Of a DNA stretch of 27,013 nt, positions 1 through 8,800 are shown one piece after another. A model generated the notes under the pieces. It saw only the letters and a program-made list of their open reading frames with translations, did no database searches and was not told where the DNA came from. The DNA is taken from assembly GCA_026770585.1 (NCBI GenBank), contig MU646367.1, forward strand, positions 759,972 through 786,984, read 5' to 3'. Position 1 is the first letter of the stretch; each line of letters opens with the position of its first letter. A program made the translations under genes and the position numbers. Source of the DNA: Baffinella frigidus (taxonomy: Eukaryota > Cryptophyceae > Cryptomonadales > Baffinellaceae).

Positions 1-54
1 CCGCGTGGACCCTCCTCCCGCCTTGCTCGAGAGAGACCGCCATTCGCGACGCGC
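1..54 (-). CDS. Possible exon cut by the window edge
   Basis: After a TTTCGGCAG| acceptor the minus strand reads ARREWRSLSSKAGGGSTR to the window edge. GC content and border resemble the other exons, but nothing else supports it. Confidence 0.25.
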
Positions 55-768
55 CTGCCGAAACCGCATCGCTAAGGGGTTAGGGTTCAGGGTGTATGGA
101 TTAGGGGTTAGGGTTCAGGGCCCGATCCACGGTCGAAACGGAACCCGATCCACGGATAAAGACCAGGGGGGCATACAGGTCAACCTGGACAACACGACTT
201 TAAGCGGGGTTGTATACTTTTGGATCACTCGTTACTAAATAGGCTGAGTAATAACGAACAATACGAAGAATTTTCACTCACGCTGCACCGACCACCAGCA
301 ACTCCTGGAATCCACTTCAGGGCACACGTTCAGATTTCAAACGCATTGTTTCGGGATAGTGGTACCAATGCGTGCATTTAGCGCCTGTCGGGGGTTGCGT
401 TTCGGGCCTGGTTGAAAATCACCAGAATCAACTTCAGACACATGTGAACAACTTGCGCCCTGGGGTGGATTCCTAAGAGGGATGTCTGCAGGCGAGTGGT
501 CAGAAAGGGAGAGGCACCAAGAGTGGCCAGGGCCCAAGTTCGAATTTCAAAAGGTAACCATATGCAAGATTTCTAGTACAATCTGAAAATCCTAATTGAA
601 AATCCAAAGTTGATTCTGGTGATTCTGTACCAGGAAATACGCCAGGAGTAACAGAGAGAGCTCTGCGGAGAGCTCTGCGGTGAAACGTTTGATGTGTACC
701 ACGAAACACATTTAGCCCGAAACGTTGCGTTGGCAATTGACACGTGTGCCCTGGCGTGGAGAGAGCAC
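55..768. other. Non-coding stretch with dispersed repeats
   Basis: No supported exon. It holds telomere-like DNA (72-121), a copy of TGTAtACTTTTGGATCACTC (211-230), and two copies of the family built on TTCAGATTTCAAACGCA and TTGATTCTGGTGATT (about 330-460 and 590-730). Confidence 0.5.
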
Positions 769-864
769 CTGTTCTCGCTCCGCCGTCGCCGACCCCCCCC
801 TCTTCCTCCGGCGCCTGCCCCCCTCTCTTCCTCTTCGGTTTCTTCACCCCCCAAAAAGCCCCCC
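769..864 (-). CDS. Probable C-terminal exon 34 (unit 1, exon a; basic, NLS-like)
   Basis: GAFWGVKKPKRKRGGQAPEE, then EGGVGDGGART. Nearly the same as exon 32, with a different 3' end and donor (ACAG|GTGCTCTC). Confidence 0.42.
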
Positions 865-888
865 CTGCCACCCCCCCGCCGGTTTAAG

Positions 889-1050
889 GATGAGCGTTTA
901 TGGTTTAGGGTTCAGGGTTAATGGTTTAGGGTTCCAGGGTCCGGGTTCCGGGTTCAGGAATTACGGATTAGGGTGGGGGCGTCAGGCTTTGGCATCAGGA
1001 TGTAGGGTTCAGGGTTTAGGGTTTAGGGTTTAGGGATTAGGGTTTACACC
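889..1050 (+). repeat. Telomere-like tract (mixed TTTAGGG/TTCAGGG)
   Basis: Degenerate heptamers, G-rich strand on plus, forming the intron between exons 33 and 34. A shorter tract lies at 1127-1205. Confidence 0.75.
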
Positions 1051-1104
1051 GGGGCTCTCCCACAGCGTCGGTCCCATCTCCAAATCCGCTGTCTTCCTTT
1101 CACC
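1050..1104 (-). CDS. Probable C-terminal exon 33 (unit 1, exon b)
   Basis: GERKTADLEMGPTLWESP. The acceptor used in unit 2 (CCAG|GAG) is changed to CCGG here, but an in-frame CAG|GGT 15-18 bases inside keeps the phase, so the exon would be shorter. Confidence 0.42.
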
Positions 1105-1577
1105 CTGCCCCCCCTTGCTCTCCCGGTTTAGGGTTCAGGGTTTAGGGTGTAGGTGTTTGGGGTTTGGGGTACGAGTATCGGGTGTACGGTTCAGAGTTCA
1201 GGTTGGTCCGACGAACAGGGGGAACCACAAATTGAAGAACCTGTAGGCCTATACCTATGGCCCTAGGGCTCCTGGTGGGGGGGGGGCGTGTTCTTCAAGT
1301 CGAGGTGCCTCTGTATTGAACAGGTGATGGCGAAAGAAACTCAAACGCCGCATCGAAGAGAGAAACATCAAAGAAAACAGCTTCCAACCCCCCCCCCCTG
1401 CGGCCCCTCCAGGCGAGACGCGTGCAGAGCGATCCAATACCGGATTACAATTACCCCACTCCGGCACGTGAGCGCGACCAAGTGCGAAATTCGCCATGGA
1501 ACCCCCCCCCGGTACATGACTCGGGCAATCCCGAAATGGTTTAAAAACAGAGAGTACGGGGTCGGCGAGGATATCAC
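1105..1577. other. Intron between exons 32 and 33
   Basis: Telomere-like DNA at 1127-1205, then unique sequence of the duplicated unit with C-runs. No other gene seen. Confidence 0.5.
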
Positions 1578-1666
1578 GTTGGCATGGCCCTGACCCCCCC
1601 CCCCTTCCTCCGGCGCCTGCCCCCCTCTCTTCCTTTTGGCTTTCTTCACCCCCAGCAAAGCCCCCC
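1578..1666 (-). CDS. Probable C-terminal exon 32 (unit 2, exon a; basic, NLS-like)
   Basis: GALLGVKKAKRKRGGQAPEE, then a Gly-rich end QGHAN. KKAKRKR resembles a nuclear localisation signal. Phase 1 in, 0 out; borders GGCAG| and AAC|GTGATATCC. Paralogous to exon 34. Confidence 0.5.
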
Positions 1667-1682
1667 CTGCCGCCCCCCCGCC

Positions 1683-2045
1683 GGTTCAAGGATTAGCGTT
1701 TATGGTGTAGGGTTCAGGGTTTATGGTGCAGGGTTCCAGGTTCCGGGTTGCGGGTTGCGGGTTCCGGTTTCCAGGGTCAGGGTTGAGGGATTAGGGATTA
1801 GACTGTAGGCGTTAGGCGTTAGACGTCAAGATGCAGGGTTGAGGGTTCAGGGATTAGGGGTTAGGGTTCACACCGGGGCTCTCCCACCGCATCGGTTCCA
1901 TCTCCAACTCCTCTGTCTTCCTTCCACCCTGGCGCCCCTTGCTCTCCTGGTTTGGGGTTAAGGTTTTAGGGTGTAGGTGTCTGGGATTTGGGGGAAGGGT
2001 TTCGGGTTTACGGTTCAGAGTTTAGGTTGGTCCGACGAAAAGAGG
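1683..2045 (+). repeat. Telomere-like tracts in unit 2
   Basis: Degenerate heptamers at 1683-1870 and 1948-2035, interrupted by exon 31. Confidence 0.7.
1874..1946 (-). CDS. Probable C-terminal exon 31 (duplicated unit 2, exon b)
   Basis: ESKGRQGGRKTEELEMEPMR, then WESP; phase 0 in, 1 out. Acceptor AAACCAG|, donor CCCG|GTGTGAAC. Paralogous to exon 33 in the upstream tandem unit. Confidence 0.5.
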
Positions 2046-2370
2046 TACCTTAAATTGAAGAACCTGTAGGCCTATACCTAGGACCCTAGGGCTCCTAGGG
2101 GGGAGACGGGGTGTCCTAACGTCGAGGTACCCCTGTATTGAACTGGTGATGGCAAAAGAAACTTCAACGCCGCATTGCACGACTTGAGAGAGAAAGATCA
2201 AAACAAACAGCATTCACCTACCACCTCCCGCGGCCCCTCAATGCGAAATGCGTGCAGACCGATCGAATACCGAGTGCCAATTGGCATTCCCGGACCACCC
2301 CCCGGTACATGACAGGTGCAATCCCGAAATTGTGTGAATAGGCAGACTACGGGGTGGGGAAGGATGTGAC
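2046..2370. other. Intron between exons 30 and 31
   Basis: Unit-2 unique sequence aligning with 1228-1577. I see no exon. Confidence 0.45.
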
Positions 2371-2514
2371 GTTAGCTTGGCCATGATCCTTTCGCTGCTT
2401 TCCTGCTGGCGTGCCGCCTTCCGACGGCTTGCCCAAGGACGGCATCTGGACTGACTGCCCATCCGTAGACCAGTAGGAGGGAGGCACCGCGTGCGTGGCC
2501 ATGGCGCCCAGATC
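2371..2514 (-). CDS. Probable C-terminal exon 30
   Basis: Forty-eight codons: DLGAMATHAVPPSYWSTDGQ and a Gly/Pro/Lys tail (GKPSEGGTPAGKQRKDHGQ). Acceptor TCCGCAG|, donor AAC|GTCACATCC, phase 0 at both ends. It looks disordered and has no recognised domain. Confidence 0.55.
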
Positions 2515-3032
2515 CTGCGGAGAGTGTGCGGCCGCAGGAGCAATCAACGTTGATGTCGGGTGTCATTCGGGACTCGTTGGTTGCAACAACTCCCGCGGTG
2601 GCATCCACTGACGATCAGAGCACATCACCACCGCGCACCGACCGTCAATGCCCGACATCACCAACATCAACATCAACTATCTTATGCAGGGTGGGGTATG
2701 TCAAGATCCAGGAATTGGACCGTGTGTTCTCCAAAACGCCACGCTAGCGCCCTGCGTGGAGCCCCCAACCGCACCCCCAACCGCACTGCACTCCACCAAC
2801 CAGTTCCCAACACCACGGCAACCATCAGTCCACAACAACCCCCCTCACCTTCCGCTCAAGGACCTTGAGCAAAAACCCATCCCGACCTTTTTATCCGGGG
2901 TAAGTACATCTTTCATCACCTAGTTCACGCCAAAAAAACAAAGAAGCTGACTTCATGCGGGGGTGTAGACTTTTAGATCACGCATTACTAGGCTACTAGG
3001 CTGCGAGTAATACAGACGAAGAAGACACGGAC
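2515..3032. other. Non-coding stretch
   Basis: His/Pro/Thr-rich plus-strand frames here have no domain or good start. A copy of the TGTAGACTTTTAGATCACGC repeat starts at 2964. Probably the intron between exons 29 and 30. Confidence 0.4.
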
Positions 3033-3118
3033 CTTGTCATCGGGCACCAAATCGCCGTGCGCCTTCTTGCACCGATCGACCAGCGCCTCCCGAAGCACCT
3101 TCAATGGCAGACACCACG
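3033..3118 (-). CDS. Probable C-terminal exon 29
   Basis: WCLPLKVLREALVDRCKKAH, then GDLVPDDK; an amphipathic helical exon. Acceptor AACCAG|, donor AAG|GTCCGT. The two neighbouring acceptor-side bases belong to the GTGCAAATTTGCC dispersed repeat. Function unknown. Confidence 0.55.
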
Positions 3119-3474
3119 CTGGTTACCCCACACGTGCAAATTTGCCTAACGTTGATTCTGGTGAATTGTTTATCAGGTGTGTGTGCAAAAAACGCCAATG
3201 CCAAATGGTAATAGCCCACCACTGCAACAACATTCCATGTGTACCACGAAACACATATAGCACGAAACGGTGCGTGCGAAATTGCACTTGTGATCCTGCG
3301 TGGCATAGCAGGGACTCCCTCTCCGACGGAGGGGTGTCCGACTTTGAGCGAGCTTGTAGACTTTTGGATCACTCGGTATTGGTCTGAGAACAAAGAAGCG
3401 AGAATAAAGCAAGAGCGAGAAGCACCTCCCACGTTGCCTCTCCACCCGTCTTCCGCAGCGCTACGTCCACCTGG

Positions 3475-3648
3475 TTTCGGGTTCTGGGTTAAGGGGTTCG
3501 GGTTTCGGGTTTAAGATTTGAGGTTCAAAATTTGAGTGTAGGGTTCAGGGTTTAGGGTTCAAGGTTCAAGGTTCAGGGTTCAGGGTTGAGGGTTCAGGGT
3601 TGAGGGTTCAGGGTTCAGGGTTGAGGGTTCAGGGTTGAGGGTTCAGAA
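3475..3648 (+). repeat. Telomere-like tract rich in TTCAGGG/TTGAGGG
   Basis: Alternating heptamers GGTTCAG and GGTTGAG; G-rich on plus. It ends 15-24 bases from the donor of exon 28. Confidence 0.75.
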
Positions 3649-3671
3649 CGGCCGTGTTGAGACCTCCTGAC

Positions 3672-3782
3672 GCCAGCCGCGCCAGCCCCCCCGCGCACCA
3701 CAGAGAGCGCGGAACCAGCTAACAGCCTCCTCCTGGGTAGCGCCCAGCCGCTCGCACACCAGCGAGGCAAACGCCGCACCAT
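3672..3782 (-). CDS. Probable C-terminal exon 28
   Basis: GAAFASLVCERLGATQEEAV, then SWFRALCGARGGWRGW; helical, with conserved-looking Trp and Cys. Acceptor CGAGCAG|. The donor TGGC|GTCAGG fits the phase of exon 29; GAG|GTCTCA at 3663 is stronger but out of phase. A GAGAGACCCCC foldback end starts 7 bp outside the acceptor. Confidence 0.55.
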
Positions 3783-3788
3783 CTGCTC

Positions 3789-3903
3789 GAGAGACCCCCG
3801 TGCGTTTGTTGAGTGATCCGGATAGGTTTTGCACCGGGAAGGTAACTACACCGGGAAGTATTGAACAACATGAGCGTGAACTTACAGTCGGACGGGGGAC
3901 TCC
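3789..3903. mobile_element. GTTGACT-family foldback element
   Basis: Left end GAGAGACCCCCGTGCG, then TTGTTGAGTGATCCGG; right end CAGTCGGACGGGGGACTCCC. These are inverted, diverged copies of the family ends. The left end is 7 bp from the acceptor of exon 28. Confidence 0.55.
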
Positions 3904-4268
3904 CATCTTTTGCGGGTTGGAGCGCTGATAGGCGAGGGGGGGAAGGGATCCACGCATACGCGCGCAGTCCTGGGGGTCCCTGTGGAAGGTTCTTCCGTGG
4001 GAGGCTGGAGCTCTAGCTCTGGTTGAGTCTGGTTGACCACCCCCCTGCGGATCGTACATGCATTTGAAACATGTAGTTGACAAGGATGTGTACACCGCGA
4101 AAATAGTCACGTGCACGTGTCTCATCATGCGATGAAACAAGATAGACTCGCGAGAGCTAAGAGGAGTCCGAAGCATCCATCGTGAAAGAGCAACTGGGTG
4201 TGGTTGGGATGGTACGTTCACTCTGATCAAAGCTACAATAGCTGAAATGGAAGAGGCGAGGCGGGGAC
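3904..4268. other. Intron between exons 27 and 28, remainder
   Basis: No exon or RNA gene recognised. The long minus-strand frame across it is read-through of the flanking exons. Confidence 0.4.
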
Positions 4269-4350
4269 CTGACAGGGCTTCCGCGGACGCTGCAAGGTTC
4301 CCGAGTTCCAGCAGCCGCTTCACGCCCGCGCGCTGCACATCTGCACGCGC
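4269..4350 (-). CDS. Probable C-terminal exon 27
   Basis: AGVKRLLELGNLAASAEALS, a helical exon whose last base joins exon 28 to make an Asp codon (phase 1). The acceptor GCTGAG| is one of two options. Linkage to the helicase is inferred from strand and order. No family recognised. Confidence 0.5.
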
Positions 4351-4367
4351 CTCAGCACCAACCATCA

Positions 4368-4465
4368 GCGTATTGCACCCAGGTGTCGGGAAAATACACT
4401 TGTCAACTGCCGGAAGATGCTGTATGCATCAACATAAGAGCTCACAGTACCTGGGTGCAACACGC
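4368..4465. mobile_element. 98-bp MITE-like element with 17-bp inverted ends
   Basis: GCGTATTGCACCCAGGT (4368-4384) and its inverted copy (4449-4465) differ at one base. Exon 27 starts 18 bp away. Confidence 0.6.
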
Positions 4466-5407
4466 CGATAGTGTGCGCACACCCACGGCCGGACAGCAAC
4501 GACTATCGGTAAAAGACACTTGTAACCTCCAAGGGCGTTTTGTACCGGGAAGTTGGATGAGCACACCTGGTCGGTGCGCGCATCTCCCGCCAGTTTACAA
4601 GAGTAATTTACCGGTAGTAAATACTGTCCCGGCCGTGGTACAAACAAGCCGACGTTAGGCGAGGTGTAGACTTTTGGATCACTCCTGGCGTGGCGTGAAC
4701 TCCATACATTCCCAATTCATGCAAAGCTTGCCAACTCGCTTTAAGTTTCCCCCCAATTTATGGGACTATTTCCGGGGGGTGCGGCACAGCGTCTCAGAGC
4801 GTTGTTTCGGAACAGCATCCACTGAGAAGGCTACGCAGACCTTTGCTCCCCGGATATCCGGGGGGTACGCAACCATTTCCAGAACACGTTGAAGAAAAGG
4901 GATCCAATGCCGGTCGAAAAGTTTTTCATGTCGGTTACGTAGAAGTATGTCACGTTGGTTACGAAGACGTGCAAGGTGGTTCACGTGTGTGACGAAAAAG
5001 CCTCTCGACAGCCGCGAAAATCACCCACTGAGACGAAAGTCGGGTGTGGGGAACGTCTCAAAGCGAAAGGCATCTCTGTCGCTCTAGAGTAACGGAGGAG
5101 AGGATCGGAGTGTTATCAGGAAGAGCGTCCCACAGCGTTGTTTAAGGAACGCGAGTAAGTGATTGCTCGTTACGAAAAGTAACAACGATGCCTGCTCAGT
5201 GGAAACAAAGACCGGAACAAGTAGTGTTTCTCCACGCTACTAAACATTGCTTGGGATGGCGACAAAATACTAGTTAGGAACATAATGTGAGAACATTATT
5301 TTTGTGTGTGCCTCACCTGAGTCCGCGGCACGCACCGCCATGCCGACCGTCTCGATCCAAGCCCTGGTAGCAGTCCCCCGTACCACAGGTTACTGACCCA
5401 ATAGTGA
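4466..5407. other. Long non-coding stretch
   Basis: No exon supported. It has a TGTAGACTTTTGGATCACTC copy (4665) and two related sequences around 4786 and 5130 (CAGCGTyTcAGAGCGTTGTTT-like). Probably intron 26. Confidence 0.4.
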
Positions 5408-5512
5408 GTTTCACGACGTTTGACTGCACAGGGCAAGTTTTGTACCGAGACGGTAATGAACCTAGTACCGGGATGGACAATGACAAGTCACGAATCGTAC
5501 GGGGGACTATCT
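5408..5512. mobile_element. GTTGACT-family foldback element, diverged
   Basis: CACGACGTTTGACTGCACAG, TTTTGTACCGAGACGGTAAT and the right end CGTACGGGGGACTATCTCC match the family's internal and terminal motifs. Confidence 0.45.
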
Positions 5513-5635
5513 CCTGCGTCGTCCGCATGCCGAGCACCCTCAGCAACAGGACACGCCTCTCGAATGCATTCGCGTGAGAAACCAGGTGTGGTGGAAGCAG
5601 ATTGGAAACATTGTGTGGCAGGCATTGGAGCATTT

Positions 5636-5800
5636 GAGCGAGAGAGGGGGAGGAGGAGAAGGAGGAGAGAGAGTGTGTGTGTGGGGGGGGGTCATTTTGG
5701 AGAGAGAGAGAAAGATAGGAGGAAAGGGAGAGAGAAAGAGGGAGAAAGAGAGGATGAGGATGCGGACTGAGGAGGAGGAGGAGGAGGAGGGGAGGAAGGA
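5636..5800 (+). repeat. Purine-rich GA/GGA tract
   Basis: Long GAGAGA, GGAGGA and GTGTGTGTG runs. It follows exon 26 on the minus strand as a pyrimidine-rich sequence. Frames across it encode only Ser/Leu/Pro or Glu/Arg runs. Confidence 0.8.
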
Positions 5801-5801
5801 C

Positions 5802-5896
5802 CAGTTGTCGATGACAGAACCGTGGCGTTCGCACCACTCGAGCCAGCGCTTCCAGAGCGCGTCGTGCCGCAACGTCGCCGCCGATCCCACCACAAT
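5802..5896 (-). CDS. Helicase gene exon 26: end of RecA domain 2
   Basis: [20 protein letters not shown], then [12 protein letters not shown], matching the family's 'VIGN--TL--D-LW--WL-W' end. The acceptor is CAAACAG|. The end is uncertain: GT sites at 5816 and 5801 are candidates, and the frame runs on into a GGA/GA-rich tract that is unlikely to be coding. A partial copy of the first ten codons lies at 6006-6035. Confidence 0.78.
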
Positions 5897-8800
5897 CTGT
5901 TTGCGTTTCGGGTTTCGGATGTTATATTATTCGGTGTGGGGTTTGGTGTTTGGGGTTTGGGGTTTGGGGTTTGGGGTTTGGGGTTTGGGGGTTGGGGTGT
6001 AGGGTTCGGAGCGTCGCCGCCGACCCTACCACGACCTGCCACCCACCCTGCCGTGTCATCCCCCCTACCAGCATGTCCTATGTCGAGAGCATGCCCCCTA
6101 CCGATACGTCGTGTGTCGCGTCCTCGCCTCTGCGCACTAGCCATCTCGGCAGCAGCATCAACCCACCTTCACGGTCTCTCCATGTCCTGTACCCGCCTTT
6201 TTAGCAAAACACATCGATGCTAGGGCAATTCAGAATGTATCTGCGCGCGGAGGAGATGCGATACATGGTTGTCGACCGGGGTGGAGTGTTGCGGAGAAAT
6301 ATCTTTGTCTTTGTACCACGATTCCCCGTACACTTTTTACCATGACTTACACTATGTTCCAAACCGCGCGGTTTGGAATACGGCACGACTCTCGCGTGTG
6401 CTCTTCCCGCCGATGTACATCAGCGACGATACCCCCCCCCCGTACAAATGCACCAACCGTGAACGAGCAAAATACCTCACTTGAGTAGAGCCAATCTGGT
6501 AGGACTTGGCCAAAGCGAAGTTCGAAGTTGCGAGATTGCGAACTTCTAGATGGACCGTAATTATTAGTAAACACCATGATTGTACTGCAAAATTTGAATT
6601 TAAAACACTACATGTCCAAACGGGTCCATCTAGAAGTTCGCAATCTCGCAACTTGGAACTTCGCTTTGGCCAAGTCCTACCAGATTGGCTCTACCGCGGT
6701 TGGCGCGAGCGAGCACACCTTTTGAGACGGCGCCCGTCTCCAAGGAGGCGTGCCCTATTTTAATTAGAGACGGCACCAGATCCCTTATCCAAGCGCTCTA
6801 AATAAATAGAGAGTAAATTCGACAGATACCATGGCGCGCTTGGCGCGCGTGAGCATGACGTTGAGGCGGCGCCAGTCAGCGAGGAAGCCCACGCGCCCGC
6901 CGCTGTTCGCACGCACCGCCGAGAACAGGATCACCTCTGTCTCGCGCCCCTGTCGACCCACAAAGGAGCCTTAGAGCTACGACGGTAGAACCCGGGTTCC
7001 ACGAACCGGTCGAATAGACGGCTCGCGGTATTGCGTGAGCCGTCTATCTATTTGGTGTGTACCATTGCAGGGGTGCGGTTTCGCTTCTTTATCGTCGGTA
7101 ACAACAACTATTCAAGAAACCACTATGGTTGTTGTCACGGGCTGAATGTACGATAGTCAACCCCCCTCTCTTTGAAAACGTGGACCTGTTCGTGTCAGGG
7201 TGCAGCTTGATTATCTCGGTTAGTTGTTTTCGCGTTTTCGGAAGGGCACATACCGGTTCAAGTCCAGTGATACACATCTAAGTCGCAAACACGCGAAAAC
7301 GCCTAAACGAGAGGATCAAGTTCTTCTGGAATAGCTCTACATGATTAATGCACCACCACTATGGTTTGGGGTTTATGGTTGAGTGTTTTTTGTTTAGCGT
7401 TGAGTGTGTTATAGTGTGTAGTGAGTGTGAAGTGTTTGGTGTATAGTGTTTAGTGTTCAGTGTTTAGTGTTCAGTGTTTAGTGTTTAGTGTTCAGTGTTT
7501 GGCGTTTAGTGTTCTGTGTTTTGTTGTTTGTAGGGTATAGGGTTCAGGGTTTAGCGTTTGGGGTTCAGGGTTCGGGGTTTAGGGTTGGTGTTCAGCAGAG
7601 ACGGCTCTTCGTGTGTGAATCCGCTAGTGGCAAGAGGTGCGTGCCAAGGGGAAGTTGTCGGTCCCTTGGAATCAACCCCATATACGATCTTAACAAATAC
7701 ACCAATCGCGCGTATACGTTCACCATATGGCGTGGAGGTTTTTGGGAAATACACCATTCGGAGGTTGACCAAACAACGGGCTTTATCTCAAAAAAGGAGT
7801 TCTAAAACTCGCTTTCTTAAGTTAATTCCCCTTCAACTATGTCAACTTATTCTTTTCTCTACGCCTAAGTTGACATATTTGAAGAGGAATTGACTTCAGA
7901 AAACGAGTTTTAGAACTCCTTTTCTGAGATAAGACCTGAAAACCGTCGACGCTCGCGATCTCCAGATCGAAAGGATCCCTTGCCCACTCCGGAGTGGGCC
8001 CACCATTTCGCTTCCTCTTTTGCCCTGGTTTAGGGTTTAAGGTTTAGGGTTTAGGGTTTAGGGTCTAGGGTTTAGGGTTTAGGGTGTACGGTTTAGGGCT
8101 TAGTGTTTGGGGTTGATGGGTTGAGGGTTCAGAGGTTGGGGTTGAGGGTTCAGGGATTGGGGTTTGGGGGGTTTAAGGTTCAAGGGCTTTGGAGTTTGCG
8201 TTCGGGCTTTGGAGATGAGGGTTCAGGGGTCAGGGTTTATGGTTTAGGGTTTGGGGTTTAGGGTATGGGGTGTAGGATTTTGGTTTTGATTTTGGTTTTG
8301 GTTTTGGGTTTTGGGGTTTGGTGCTTGGTGTTTGGGGTTTGGTGTTTGGGGTTTGGGGTTTGGGGTTTGGGGTTTGGGGTTTGGGGTTTGGGGTTGAGGG
8401 TTTACCGGGGGCAGCCTTCTGCGCTCCTCCGCCCCACGACGCCGGACCTGGGGAGAGTCCACGGCTGTTGACTGAACCGCCAATTATTTACCGTGCACAT
8501 GACCAATCCGGGCACGGTTAGCACCAGGCAAATCTCTGATTTGACCGTGGTACGGGGGGTTCGTAACCTGAGGTTCTGTCGGCGAGGGCGCAGCGTTCGC
8601 TCCACGCTTTTCGCAGGTACCGCACCTGGTTATCGGGGGGGAAACACCGTTTATTGAGGGGTACGCATCGTTTATTGGTGACATCGCACGACCGCGGAAA
8701 TCGCAGGCTTAGTGTGGGGAGGGGCGTGAGGGAAGGAGCCTGAGAACCCTAGCCGAGTATGTCGTTCGAGAAAGAGCGCTCGTCACCTGGTATCAGACAC

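Larger units (their letters stand above)
780..2390. repeat. Tandem duplication, two units of about 800 bp
   Basis: Unit 1 (about 780-1583) and unit 2 (about 1584-2390) align along their length: the Pro-strand tract CTTCCTCCGGCGCCTG, telomere-like DNA, CACCGGGGCTCTCCCAC, GGTTGGTCCGACGAA, GAAGAACCTGTAGGCCTATA, a C-run, and GGTACATGAC. They are clearly diverged with small indels. Each carries one exon-b/exon-a pair, so the host protein may repeat a basic segment. Confidence 0.8.
211..4690 (+). repeat. Dispersed repeat TGTAGACTTTTGGATCACTC, four copies in one orientation
   Basis: Copies start at 211, 2964, 3355 and 4665, preceded by related GACTTT-GCG-GG sequence and, in most, followed by GTTACT/GTATT/ATTACT. 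No opposite-strand partner was found here, so these may be single ends of longer elements. Confidence 0.6.

Noticed and set aside
5313-5893. Ser/Leu/Pro-rich minus-strand frames continuing past exon 26
   Set aside because: They translate the GA/GGA tract; only the part above about 5802 matches the helicase family.
7192-7275. Possible tRNA with B-box-like GGTTCAAGTCC (7255-7265)
   Set aside because: The T-stem has a mismatch, the acceptor ends do not pair beyond four bases, and no A-box or anticodon arm is found.
7488-8521. Plus-strand frames such as repeated GFGVWGLGF and minus frames such as [12 protein letters not shown]
   Set aside because: They are translations of telomere-like heptamers, which stay open in several frames; no domain or start context.
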